Shown: positions 37,563-48,225 of the stretch, one piece after another
Numbering within the stretch: position 1 is the stretch's first letter
Layout: each line of letters begins with the position of its first letter
NCBI GenBank assembly: GCA_002286715.1
Contig: NSJX01000049.1
Span: forward strand, 120,645 to 184,644
Source: Dentipellis sp. KUC8613
Taxonomy: Eukaryota; Basidiomycota; Agaricomycetes; Russulales; Hericiaceae
Direction of reading: 5' to 3'
Length of the DNA: 64,000 nt
Program-made: the position numbers and the translations under genes
Notes under the pieces: generated by a model
What the model saw: the letters and a program-made list of their open reading frames with translations, nothing else
Told to the model about the DNA's origin: nothing
The model's database searches: none

Positions 37563-38137
37563 ATGTCGTACTGGTCTCAAGACTCTAGCCCCTGCACGTC
37601 GTTATCCTCCGCCTCCACCAGTTTCACCCCTACGATATCCGCACCACCAACTATGCCTACCCATCAGCAACAAAGCAGCACAGATGGAAGTAGCACGTTA
37701 TCAAAGAAACGGAAGAGCACGTTTTCCCAGGATCAGGATCACACTCTAGCATCTACGCGCGCTGCTCGCCGGACGGACGAGTACTTCATGCTGCAGAAAG
37801 AATGGGGAACTTATCCTCATGACGCTAGACCTAGGACTCGTCGCGAGGAATCAGATGCTGCCAGCCCGTTAGTTCTCTTTCTTTGGTCATTCAGCGATGG
37901 CTAACATATGAAGTAGTGTGCAACGATTTTGAGGCATTCGACAAACAGATGAATGAATTACAGCGGGAAACGGCAATATCTCGCGACTGGCAGCTCAGAC
38001 GTCTTGAAGACCGGGCTCACTCGAGCATGGAGGACCATAGAAGACTCCCACAAAACCCAGAAGCCGTACGAGAAGTAGCTCAAAGTGAGGAGACAGACAC
38101 TACACAGGGCGTAATAGGGACGCTTTCAAGTATTTAA
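37563..38137 (+). CDS. Ser/Thr-rich small protein with a phase conflict at its intron
   Basis: The first exon starts MSYWSQDSSPCTSLSSAST and contains a basic LSKKRKSTF patch and ARRTDEYFMLQKEWGTYP. The second segment reads VVCNDFEAFDKQMNELQR and ends VIGTLSSI-stop. A good intron (GTTAGT donor at 37871, CTAAC branch, AAG or TAG acceptor) lies between them, but either acceptor shifts frame and stops after five or six codons. Either the junction differs from my reading or the gene has a one-base frameshift. Family unknown. The 154-bp gap to the next gene is empty. Confidence 0.45.
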
Positions 38138-38291
38138 CCCCCTCTGACCAAAGAATCATGATTTGAACGTTAGGCCACAAAGCTAGACGAAAATTTCCTC
38201 AAATTGTTTATTGAAATAAAATGACAATAAACATGGTCATTATAAGCGTGAATCATACCGAGTCGAGTGGTTGTACTTTGCTTATCCAGGC

Positions 38292-39542
38292 TCACGTTCG
38301 GGTCGGCCTATCCTTTCTCTTCCAATAGCGCAGCTCTGCCTCTGTGTGTTGCACCTTTGCAGTCAGATTTTCCCGGTTTGCGCGAGCGGTCGCCAATTGA
38401 ATTTCCTTCTCCATCAGCAAGGTCTTCGCGTTCTGACATTCAGCGTCTTGACGCGCGAGTTTTTCCCTGAACCCGTCGAGTGTCGATTGTACGGTATCCC
38501 ATTGCGCTCGCAGAGAATCTCGTTGGCCGATCAAAGACTTCCGCTCTTCGTCCTTCAGGACCAGGTCAGCGTCGCCATGCCTCAGACAATATTAATGGTC
38601 AACTTTCGTGCTTACCCAGTATCGTCTTTCACTCGTCAACTGTGCGTCTGTGTCGCGCCAACGACGTTGATATGACGCAGATTCTATCCGAAGCGCACTG
38701 ATCCTCTCTTCGTCTCTGTCGAAACGGTGGATGGCTAGATAACGCATCAATTGGTGATCAATCCAGAGAACATACAGTATGGCACTATACCTCCTAGTAG
38801 CGCCGTCCCATTGTTGTACTCTTCCCCGTACGCCAATGGAGGAAGCCTGCCCTTGATCGTCGCAAGGCTATCCCTGTCCTTCGCGCGTCGATTAGCAGCA
38901 CCCCTCGCGATCCGTGCCTTCTGTTCTGCGCTCCGGGGAGCCCTTCCGCCAGTACGAGCCTGAGATACGCCTTTCTGTGCTCTGGAACTATCAGCGCGTG
39001 CTTCACGACGCTCAGACCCCGCCACATAATCCCCAGTAGCATCATCGGAGTCGGAGTCGGACGGACTCCATACCCTCGGTGGTTTGTCCCTCAGGTCGTG
39101 ACTGCGGGGGTTGGCGGAGAATCGCGATTTGTAGAGGCATGATGGGGGTTCGTGTTTGTATGCGGGGACCTGGAACTCAGACATCGTCGCGTCTTCCCAG
39201 CGCGTAAAAGTCGTTGGCGTTGATACTTCTGGTTCAAAGTACGATGAGTGTGCTGCAGGGGCACGGTCCCTGAGCGAGTTTTTGTGCACGCTGGGCACGG
39301 ACGACTGAAAAGGAGAGCCAGAGAAGCTATCTTTCGAGTTCTTAGGCCTCGCTGGTGTCTGTTGTTGGTACACATTAGTAGGTCGCTGTGGGCTGGATGA
39401 TTGGCCCGCGCGTCCTCGTGAACGTCAGAAGCAGGCCGACCAATCAATGTAGAAGAAAAGCGCACGTCTGATTGTGATGCACTGTCGCATCATTGGAGGG
39501 TGCCCATGTCTCGTATCCAGAAAGTTTCTTTGACGGCCGCAT
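38292..39542 (-). CDS. Basic-region/coiled-coil protein, paralogue A
   Basis: Likely start MRPSKKLSGYETWAPSND at 39542, a 73-nt intron, then PQRPTNVYQQQTPARPKN. The conserved core is RTGGRAPRSAEQKARIARG followed by AANRRAKDRDSLATIKGRL, a highly basic helix like that of bZIP or bHLH factors, and PPLAYGEEYNNGTALLG. Two further exons (AIHRFDRDEERISALRIESA and DEERKSLIGQRDSLRAQW) form a coiled coil ending KDRPTRT-stop. It is clearly paralogous to the gene at 43700-44990: the core is similar and both flanking intron positions (after ALLGG/ALAGG and after the Trp) are the same. Probably a DNA-binding regulator; the family name is uncertain. Confidence 0.6.
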
Positions 39543-40386
39543 TATCCAAGGGTTTACTTAGTCACGATAGACTGGCATAAATATGTGATGTATATGGCTG
39601 TGTTAAGATAGCCAAGTTTCGTTTCCTAGTGTACCAGTATGGAGCTGTAATTGTGTGAGGGTAAGTAATCTGAGAGCAGGGGGGTGAATCAGCGCGCTCG
39701 GAGGAAGGCTTTAAGTAGACCGGCGGTCGGCCTCCCATGTTGTTACACAAAAGAGGTCAGGGTTGTCAAAGAATACAATCTCATGAAAGCTCGACGTATC
39801 GTTTCCCTTTCTATTGTGTCCGCAGTGGCATCGAATGCGTTTGACCGCGTTCCGCGAACGGTTGGGACGTCGCTAGACTTGTAGTACGTATCATAACAGA
39901 CTCGTGTCAATTGCTTGTCAGTGCTACGGCTTAGTTCGACACCTATGCTGTGTAGCGTCTTTAGCGCTTGTCAATACTGAATCGACTCAGACGAACTTCA
40001 GTATTCCCGGGCATATGCAGAGACGATGATGCATAATTACCCGTTCACAAATCAGAAAGCGTTGTATCTTTTTGCCTCGGCTGCCTGAGAGTGATTTACG
40101 CCCAAAGTTTGAAGTTGGGGCAAGTATCCTACGACAGAAACTGTCAGCCAAATTACAGCATGCGCTGGATCAAGTCGTGTCGAACAATAGTAAAGAGGAC
40201 GCGGGCCGGGAAAGATAACTTGAATGTTGTGGACGGCATCCCCCTGCCGCCGCCACCGGCGCAGAGTGTGACCTTTACTTCGAGCTCCCATCTCCTCCCA
40301 CTTTCCTCCCTTCATTCGCGCTCAATCCTCTCCTTTCTCTTCACTTTCATCCTTCTGGAGCCGTCTGGATTGTTTCAATTCTTTGC
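39543..40386. other. Divergent promoter region
   Basis: Separates a minus-strand and a plus-strand gene. The last 120 bp before 40387 are pyrimidine-rich. No other feature. Confidence 0.5.
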
Positions 40387-42646
40387 ATGGCGCTTACTGC
40401 CACCGCACAGTCCGCTTTGCTGCCAACCCCGTCATGGGACGAGACAATAGTCCCTGCCCTCCGCAAACGTACGTCGCACTCTCTTCCACGACGACAATGT
40501 ACGCTCACAGGAAACACGGTCTGTACACTTAGGACTCGAGAGCGAAAGTCTCGTATTGGCGAAAAGAATATCTGCTGCTTCAATAACATCTGCTGAAGAC
40601 AACAGCAACGGCTCCCAACTCCACTACGCACCCTCCACATCCTCCTCGCACCACGCCAACCAACGCGCACCAGCGAACGGTTCCACGTACTCGCCGCGCC
40701 CTAGCGGAATCCCCCGACCCAGTCTTGGAGGCGGTCGGCCCTCGATAACCGACGCCCGACCCCCTTCCCCAGCGAACGCCCGCGCCGTCAACGGTGCGCC
40801 CTCAAAACAGTCGTCCACGCGATCACGGACGCTCTCGCAGCCCAAACTGATAGATCGCGACTTTGCAGCGGCCGCGGCAGCCCGCAAGACGCCCCCCATG
40901 CCCGCCGCAGACCTGCGATCCGCGTCGCCCATCACGTCCGGGCGCGCGAACGATATCAAGCCGACGCGGATCCCTGTCGCGCGCACGCGCACGGGCAGCA
41001 CGTCCAGCTACGGCCAGGCTCAGGGGCAGCGCAGCGAGAGCCGTGCGAACGGCCAGTATGCAACGAACGCGGCCGACGCCTCGCCCGACCTCAACGCGCT
41101 CACCGAGTACGACGAGCCCACGCCAAGGCCACAGCAGCAGCAGTTCCCTACCGTCGCGTACGGCCGCGAGAACCTCGTCGACGACTTCCCGTCGCGTCCG
41201 TCGACCGACTCCGAGGAGCGCCCTTTCGAGCACTGGTACCGCGGGGAGGTGTCGAGGAATGGAGGCGTGGGCGAGCTGCGTGTCGGGCGGCGGATGGAGA
41301 TGTTGGAGATTGCGAACTATGGGCACAACGCGAGGTCACGCGCGGCGATGGTCAACGCGGCCACGGACTGGGCGGCGGGTGGGAGCAAGCGGAGCTCGAT
41401 GAGGCGCAGGGCGGGGAGTATTGGGCCGGGGACGCGGGAGAGCTTCTACATGGACGATGAGATGGCTCGTGGTGAGCGGGTGCTGGACGAGGCGCCTCCG
41501 AGCGACGTCGACGGCGGGGAGGACACAGACGGGGAGGCGTTTCCGTCATATGCTGACCAGTACAGTCTACCGCCACGCTCTGCGTCTGCACTGGGTATTG
41601 GCGACAACCGGAGCCTCACTCCGAGCAGTCACATGCGTGAGCGCTCAACGTCGCGCACGACACAGAAGGAACTCCCACCATCCCGCATACCGACGCCCTC
41701 TGCTTCACGACAGATCTCCGAACCGCCACGAACGCCCACGCCCACCGCCGCCCTCTCCGTGTCCACATCGTCCGTGCGCAGTCCCGCTACCTCGTCGAAA
41801 ACAACGCGCTCGCCAGCCAGCACGAACAGCAACCAAGTTCCCCGCTCGCAGTCTTCACCGAATACGCTTACGCCGGCGAACAAGCGGCGTGCCAAGAGTC
41901 CGGCAGAGACGAGTGCCTCGGCGAAGAAAGCGAAGGCACGGACACCTCCCGTGTCACAGGTTCGCCAGCAAGAGAACAGGAGATCAATTGCTGAGTATCC
42001 GGATCCAGGAGATGGAGATATGTCGAATGCGATACCAACATGGACTCAGCCTGTTCCACCCGGAGGCAACTGGGACGATGTATGTGCCTCCCTCCTCAAC
42101 ATCTCCCGCCCTATTGACCGCGGTCTCTCTAGGTTGTCCTCCCTGTTGTAGCACGCAAGAAGGGTCTCGACGAGCACTATACCAAAGCTGATGGCAGTCC
42201 GAAGCCGAGGCAGAACCGAAATTCTGTGGCTCCCGTAAGTTATTTCTCCCTGATATCGACATGCTCAGATTCCATCTCCCTTGCAGGCACCTGGGACTTT
42301 TGGCTACGACTATAGCAAGTATCGACCTGGTCAGCACCAGGACATCCCTATGGATGAATTCGGGCGTCCCGACCAGAGTGTCATTGACGAAGTCGAGTAT
42401 CAAAACTCCACGAATACGCACCAGCGCGCTGGACGGCCAGAGGACCCTCAAGACCGTATGCCAATCCGGCCTGCTGGCCCGCCCTCGCCACCGCCATTCT
42501 CGAACTATCTTCCAAAAAGATACGACGAAGGCGGCCTCACAGTCTCCGAGAGCCAGCTGGCGATGGAGCACGAGCTTGCACAGAAGCAACAACAGATGGA
42601 AGACGAGGCGACCGGCGCAGGATGCTGTAAATGCGTTATCATGTGA
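40387..42646 (+). CDS. Disordered protein with a C-terminal CaaX prenylation box
   Basis: Exons 40387-40468, 40533-42079, 42133-42234 and 42287-42646 join in phase to 696 aa. The N-terminus is MALTATAQSALLPTPSWDE, joined to RLESESLVLAKRISAAS. Most of the protein is Ser/Pro/Arg-rich and probably disordered, with one ordered-looking patch ERPFEHWYRGEVSRNGGVG to RVGRRMEMLEIANYGH. The last exon has GTFGYDYSKYRPGQHQDIPM and ends GCCKCVIM-stop. CVIM is a good farnesylation-type CaaX motif and the neighbouring cysteines could be palmitoylated, so a membrane-attached scaffold or signalling protein is likely. I do not recognise a named family. Confidence 0.78.
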
Positions 42647-43699
42647 TCTTTGTGGCATATCCGGATGGGTGTCGTTTTCTTGTCTTTTCCTGCCTCTTTT
42701 CCTGTTTTCCTCTATCTCTCGATCGCCGCCTGCGCCTACGCCTCTGCCTCTGCCTCTCTCTCCCTCTGCGTCTCTTTCTCGGGCTTATATTCCCCTCCGT
42801 TCGTGTATCATCATGATGTCCTTCGTCCACGTCGCTCGTTTCGGTCAGGTCGCACCCGCCTTCTTCCTCACGGCTTCTCATTTCCATTCAACATACCCCC
42901 ACCCCCCACCCTCCCTTTCGCAGGAATACCATTCATATTCCCCTTGCACCTTCATCCTCTTCTCCCCACGCGCACCACGTCTTCTCTTCGCACCCGTGGC
43001 TCTGTACCCGTCCCCATTTCTCCTTCCTCGCGCCTGCGCCTGCGCCATTACCTCCTTCAACATTCAATGCCAATGACGATTTCAAGCATACCACATTCCC
43101 ATTCCCATTCTCATATCCCGTTACCCCCGCCCTTACCCCCGCCGTTACCGTTACCCTCCGCATACCCTACTATTCGCCCTATATGAATGATACACTCCTG
43201 TCGATCGAATAATTCACTGTTTCATTTGTCGCATTTCGGTTCTTGACTCCCGAGCCGTGGTTCATGATTCCTGATTCCTGTGCATAGCCGTTGTACTTTG
43301 GATTTTATGCGATTCAGTTCAGAACCCCTGGATCGTGAGTTTGAGTTGAAGGGAAGTTTGGGCGACTTTTCGACGGTCACGCAGAGGATGTCCATCGGAT
43401 TGCTCGAGCAGCCTATGTTAGCCTAAGCACGGTGCAATGCATGGGAATTCGATGGGCTCTGAATCGTACGCTATCATTTCGAATCACAATGAACATGATC
43501 ATTGGAAGCGTAGATATACAAGCTGTCACTGTCCCGGGTCGGACGACTGTACAGTGGCCGGTGTCAGGTCAGCTTGGACTTTCCCTTTATCTACCACTAC
43601 CACAGCTCTGCCCAAAGAAAACCGTTATTCATTCTGGAGAGCCGGATCAGTGTTACCATGTTTGTGCAGACGGCGAGCGTCGGTACTCACCCATCATCG
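42647..43699. other. Pyrimidine-rich convergent intergenic DNA
   Basis: From about 42660 to 43180 the plus strand is strongly C/T-rich with short CCCATT/CCCGTTA-type repeats near 43090-43160; this is the 3' flank of the CaaX gene. Frames here are low-complexity artefacts. The rest holds nothing I can identify. Confidence 0.5.
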
Positions 43700-44990
43700 T
43701 TAGCGATGCGACTGTGTCATATGTGACCCCCACAACGAACCGGGCATCCCTGGATATTGGCTCGGAGCAGTCTCACCCTGTTGCAGCCCTGTGCGGATAT
43801 GTCTTAAATTTCCCCGTTGGCGCTGCAGCTCCGTCTCCATCTCCAGAGACCTGGCGGTCATGTTTGCTATTTTATCTCGCGTGGCTTCCGTTTCTACCAT
43901 GAGGTAGTCTCGCTGGCCGACCAAGGTATCCCGCTCTTTGGCCTGAGAAACTGACTGAGTACCGCCACGGCCAGGGATCACCTTCGTACTCACCCATTGT
44001 GCTCTCTGAACTGACAGCATGCCTTCTGCTTGATCCACCTGGCTTTTGAGAGTCGAGCGCCTCTGTTGCAATGCACGGATTGTCTGCTCATCTCTATCAA
44101 AACGCTGTAGCGCTTTATAGAGCATAGATCAGTGATTGTCCTGATGCATAGAGTGACACCGTACCTCCTGCTAGGGCTGTCCCAGTATTGTACTCTTCTC
44201 CGTATTCCAGTGGAGGGAGTCTGCCCTTGATTTCCGCAAGAGAATTCCGATCCTTGGCACGTCGGTTCGCAGCACTCTTCGCGATCCGCACCTTCTGTTC
44301 TGCGCTCCTGGGTGCCCGTCCGCCGGTACGAGGCTGGCTCATGCTTTTCTGGATTTTGGGGCTGTCAGCGTGTGCGTCAGATCGCTTAGATCTCCGGCGC
44401 CTCGAAGTTGTTGACGCTGGCACTTCTGGTGCAAAGCGCGGCAAGTGTGCTGCAGGGGTTCGCTCCATGTGTGAATCCTTGTACACACTCGGCACGAAAG
44501 AATGAGGAAAACTCGAGACACGAGGAGTCGAGTTCTGAGCCGCTGCCGATGTCTGGTGGAGTTAGATGTAGACGTTAGTTGACGGCGGTAAGCTAGATAA
44601 CCTCCCACCGCTTCTTTTGAAATTTCAGAACGGGTATACATTCATTGGGAGGAGAATGTGCTTACAGCTGACTATTATACACAGTCGTATTGGAGGGCGT
44701 CTGCGTCCCGTATACAGAAGGGCACTGAGACGGCTGCACTAAGCGAGGATCTGGTATTGGAAATTTGTTGCTTTGCTGCTGACTCGTATCCAGTTGCGGA
44801 AACAAAGCAGATCTGGAAGTGATTGTAGCAGAGTAAGAAGGCGTACAGAGATTAGGTCTCTGAGATTTCTATTGTCGAGATAAAACAAAGTCGTGAGTTT
44901 GGAGTGTCAAGTTTTCAAAATCTGGATACTTACCTTGGCGAGAGATAGGACGATGTGGAACACTGATACTTGCAGCGATGTCTAGTAGAG
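43700..44990 (-). CDS. Basic-region/coiled-coil protein, paralogue B
   Basis: Core: RTGGRAPRSAEQKVRIAKS, AANRRAKDRNSLAEIKGRL and PPLEYGEEYNTGTALAG, nearly the same as paralogue A. Downstream exons are ALQRFDRDEQTIRALQQRRS and AKERDTLVGQRDYLMV, again at the same intron positions; the tail then diverges and ends SHMTQSHR-stop at 43700. Upstream exons read TSRSALFPQLDTSQQQSNKF and QPSQCPSVYGTQTPSNTT, matching the N-terminal exon of A in pattern. An ATG at about 44990 (MALLDIAASISVPHRPISR) is followed by a perfect GTAAGT donor but joins out of phase, so the true 5' end is uncertain and may be damaged. Confidence 0.55.
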
Positions 44991-45496
44991 CCATACCTTT
45001 ATATGCCAAACTGTGATACTACGTTGGGAACAAGGCAGCTCAGTTGATCCTGTAGTATAAGGCGAGCCAAATGGCGTACTGAGCGCCAAAGTCAAACTAA
45101 CGCCAGTTCAGGGACGCCGACGACGATTTCCTCAGGTTTGCAACATAATTCTGTGGTACTCAGTACAGTGTTCATTCTCAGTAGCTACTCTCCTTGGGGT
45201 TCTCTTACCGGCATCACGGATATCGACATGGTCTTGAGGTGATTCTGAAAAGACTAGCATGCCCTGCTCGAAGACGAGGCTCTTGTTAGCGGACCCAGCT
45301 CGTAGCTCAAAAGATAGCGCACCTTCAACCGTTGTGCGTCGCTTCCCGTAATCCGGTGACCGAGTAGTTTCTAGACAGGAGTGTGCAATGACAAGTCCAG
45401 GAAATGAAGTTCCTGCGCGATTCTACGATGTATCTGCCAGTACAATCCTCGATACTGGATGCGCATACTAGGTGTAACAAGAAGGGTGAAAGAATA
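44991..45496. other. Upstream DNA of paralogue B
   Basis: No coding segment I can support. It separates paralogue B from the tRNA gene. Confidence 0.45.
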
Positions 45497-45579
45497 GGGC
45501 ACTTAGCTCAGTGGTAGAGCGCGCGCTTCGCACGTTGCGGACTTGCGCGAGGCCGGGAGTTCAATCCTCCCAGTGTCCA
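45497..45579 (+). tRNA. tRNA-Ala (anticodon CGC) with an 11-nt intron
   Basis: A full cloverleaf can be drawn: acceptor GGGCACT pairs with AGTGTCC and includes the G3-U70 wobble pair that is the alanine identity element; the D arm is GCTC..GAGC; the anticodon stem CGCGC (45522-45526) pairs with GCGCG (45545-45549); the T arm is GGGAG-TTCAATC-CTCCC. Anticodon CGC is at 45529-45531. Eleven extra bases (45533-45543) sit just after position 37, the canonical site for nuclear tRNA introns. A and B box regions match polymerase III promoter positions. Confidence 0.93.
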
Positions 45580-46160
45580 TACCCAGTTGTCTTGTTTTGT
45601 TCCGACCGCACCACGCGCGCTATAAGCTACCGTGTAGAAATCAAGTGGTTGATAGAGTGATATATAATATGATATAGTAGCTACATGATAAAATGCCTGC
45701 CCAAAAAAAGGAAAGCTGCCGCATATCAGGCGACCTCGGGCTCTCGGCCATGTTGTCCCAGAAAAGAAACAATAGCCGCGCGTCCACCGGCCCTACACTC
45801 AAATTGTTCTTCTTGTCTTCAATCATCATCCAAGGCGATCAACTGGCTTTCGTTTGACTGGCTTTCGACAGGAGACACTGAATGCCGCAACATCGAGAGT
45901 CTCGAATTGGACATACAGTCTTTCACACGTCCTTGATCCACGCGATTGAAGTTGCCCCTCCTAACACGCAGATCCAATTAAAACTTCAAATTGAAGCATA
46001 GGAAACATAAATACGTACTTTATGAGTACACCTGTATTTTTTCGTGGAACGCAGAAGTGTGTGTGGAGGTGTAGAGGCAGACTACGGACTTAGTTCAGCG
46101 AGGGTCATTTAGGTAGCATGCTTGACCCCAGAGCATATTGCAGCAGTCATGTATGGTCAG
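45580..46160. other. Junction between ordinary gene space and the repeat/element region
   Basis: No gene supported. Base composition becomes more AT-rich between 45600 and 46100, just before the repeat array. The true left end of the element may lie here, but I cannot see terminal inverted repeats. Confidence 0.4.
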
Positions 46161-46167
46161 CCCATGT

Positions 46168-46843
46168 GGGCCCACGGTAGATATAGCAGTATGTTAACAG
46201 GGTGGGCCCATGAGAATGCTAGTAGCATCCCGGTTGATGGGCCCGTATGTGTTGATCAGTGCAGTGATGGCATCAATCAGAAGCAACTCGATCGTCCTCT
46301 GTCTTTGCTTGATGGGCCCAGGCCTAAGTTGACCATTCTGAGTTGATGGGCCCATGGTCAAGTGAGTTCGTGGTACATTGCCTGGCCCATGTTCGGGCAT
46401 CCATGGCACGATGATGGGCCCGCATCAGTAACTTAGCGGTGAAACCATCATGCCATGGTGGGCCCACATGAGCAGAATTGTTCTCGGTTGCTGGGCCCAT
46501 GTAGCTCAAGACCTCCTCCCATGCTGGGCCCATCATAACATTGGGTGGTCTTCGTTGATGGGCCCAGGCCTATACATCCCAACCTGCATTGCTAGGCCCA
46601 TCGGCCGTATCCATAGGCTATCGTCTTTCCCTCATGATATGATGCTGGGCCCACAGGGCTATGTTCCCTTTTGGTCGATGGGCCCACCGGACATAACATT
46701 GGGTGGTCTTCGTTGATGGGCCCAGGCCTATACATCTCAACCTGCATTGCTAGGCTCATCCGGCCGTATCCATAGGCGACCGTCTTTTCCTCATGATATG
46801 ATGCTGGGCCCACAGGGCTATGTTTCCTTTTGGTCGATGGGCC
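46168..46843. repeat. GGGCCC-palindrome repeat array
   Basis: At least 15 copies of GGGCCC, most within TGGGCCCA or GATGGGCCC, occur in about 680 bp, starting at 46168. Spacing is 30-70 bp and the DNA between is mostly non-repetitive on the left. On the right, a 158-159 bp unit is duplicated in tandem: 46532-46690 and 46691-46849 differ at only a few positions. The array is non-coding. It could be a subterminal repeat region of a DNA transposon. Confidence 0.8.
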
Positions 46844-46880
46844 CACCGGATCCAGTCCCTCCGGATGGCCGCGGGTATGC

Positions 46881-47650
46881 CTCCAGGTCATGGCCCATCC
46901 ATATCACCTGCCGTCTGTTAGACACCTCTTACAACTGCATCGATTATAGCGTTTTCAGTAGATACAGCTTTTTGTTTCTACCGTCTAAAAGCCACCACCA
47001 CCTCAGCAGTCAATCGCCACAGGTGGCCGCGGCCTCCCGAACTTCGAAGGCCGCGGATATTCTTTTCTCACTTCCACTATCTGCAGGTGTGTCTCTGCTA
47101 CCTTGAATAGCCGCGGGTATGTCTTTGCTGCCTTCAATAGCCGCGGGAATGTCGTCGCCCCCTTCAATAGCCGCGGGCATGTCTCCGCAGCCTTCAATAG
47201 CCGCGGGCATGTCTCCGCAGCCATCAATAGCTTCGAGAATGTCACCGTCACCGTACCTCCAGGTCATGGCCCATACATATTACCTGCCGTCTGTTAATCG
47301 CCTCTTACAACTACATCAATTATAGCAATTTCAGTAGATACAGCTTTTTGTTTCTACCGTTTAAAAGCCACCACCACCTCAGCAGTCAATGGCCACAGGT
47401 GGCCGCGGCCTCCCGAACTTCGAAGGCCGCGGATATTCTTTTCTCACTTCCACTATCTGCAGGTGTGTCTCTGCTACGTTGAATAGCCGCGGGTATGTCT
47501 CTGCTGCCTTCAATAGCCGCGGGCATGTTTTGGCTGCCTTCAATAGCCGCGGGCATGTCTCCGCAGCCTTCAATAGTCACGAGAATGTCACCGCCGCCTT
47601 TAATAGCCGAGGGCATATCTTCGCTGCATTCAATAGCTGCGGGCATGTCT
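46881..47650. repeat. Tandemly duplicated 375-bp block containing a 30-bp minisatellite
   Basis: The segment starting CCTCCAGGTCATGGCCCAT at about 46881 recurs at about 47256, and the next 370 bp match closely. Each block ends in a minisatellite of 30-bp units (AATAGCCGCGGGCATGTCTC followed by CGCAGCCTTC): about five units at 47106-47230 and seven at 47480-47650. Unit length is a multiple of three, so both strands stay open and give spurious 10-aa-repeat frames. Most units carry the CCGCGG core found through the following 15 kb. Confidence 0.85.
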
Positions 47651-48225
47651 TATGTGCTATTGATCAGCCATTTTATTTAGGTTGTAAATTTTGTCAGCTC
47701 GCGAGAAATTTCCTACCGGATGTCATGCCGTGTCAATTGCTACCGAATTATTCCAAGATACATGCAGTCTTCCAGTCTCCAGAATGAGCGACTCCATTGG
47801 CGAGGACCCGTCTACTTGATTTCAAGGCAGGCACTTTGTATAATGGTCGGCCGTGTAGCATTACTGCATGTGGTACATTAATACAACATACTCCCGCGCC
47901 CATTCTGTACAAACTGTGGATGTCCATTCATTCCCTCTATGAATATTCTTGTATACCCGCAGGCATCTGTTTCCAAGAACGATTGTCCGTAACTCAAGAT
48001 TGAAGCAGAGCTTGATGTATGCACATGCTGTGTACGTCTTCAACCAGCAGTTCACCACACATTTTGCTCTCGACATTCCCAGATTGTGAATGCAAAGGGG
48101 GCTCGTCGCAATTGGATCTCCATTTTACCGCGATAAGGTTATTGTTCTGACGATGATGTCATCGTTACCATTCCTGGAACCTATTTGTCCCGCCTGGTCC
48201 TTGTCACCTACCTTTCGCCTCACAC
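47651..48225. other. Spacer before the first element gene
   Basis: No coding segment supported. It contains the probable promoter of the gene at 48226. Confidence 0.45.

Noticed and set aside
42639..43186. Ser/Pro/Phe/Leu-rich frames after the CaaX gene
   Set aside because: Caused by the polypyrimidine 3' flank; codons are simple C/T repeats.
47106..47650. Possible CRISPR array (30-bp repeats)
   Set aside because: The units abut with no unique spacers, and the DNA is eukaryotic.
47003..47787. Frames encoding 10-residue repeats on both strands
   Set aside because: Artefact of the 30-bp minisatellite, whose unit length is a multiple of three.
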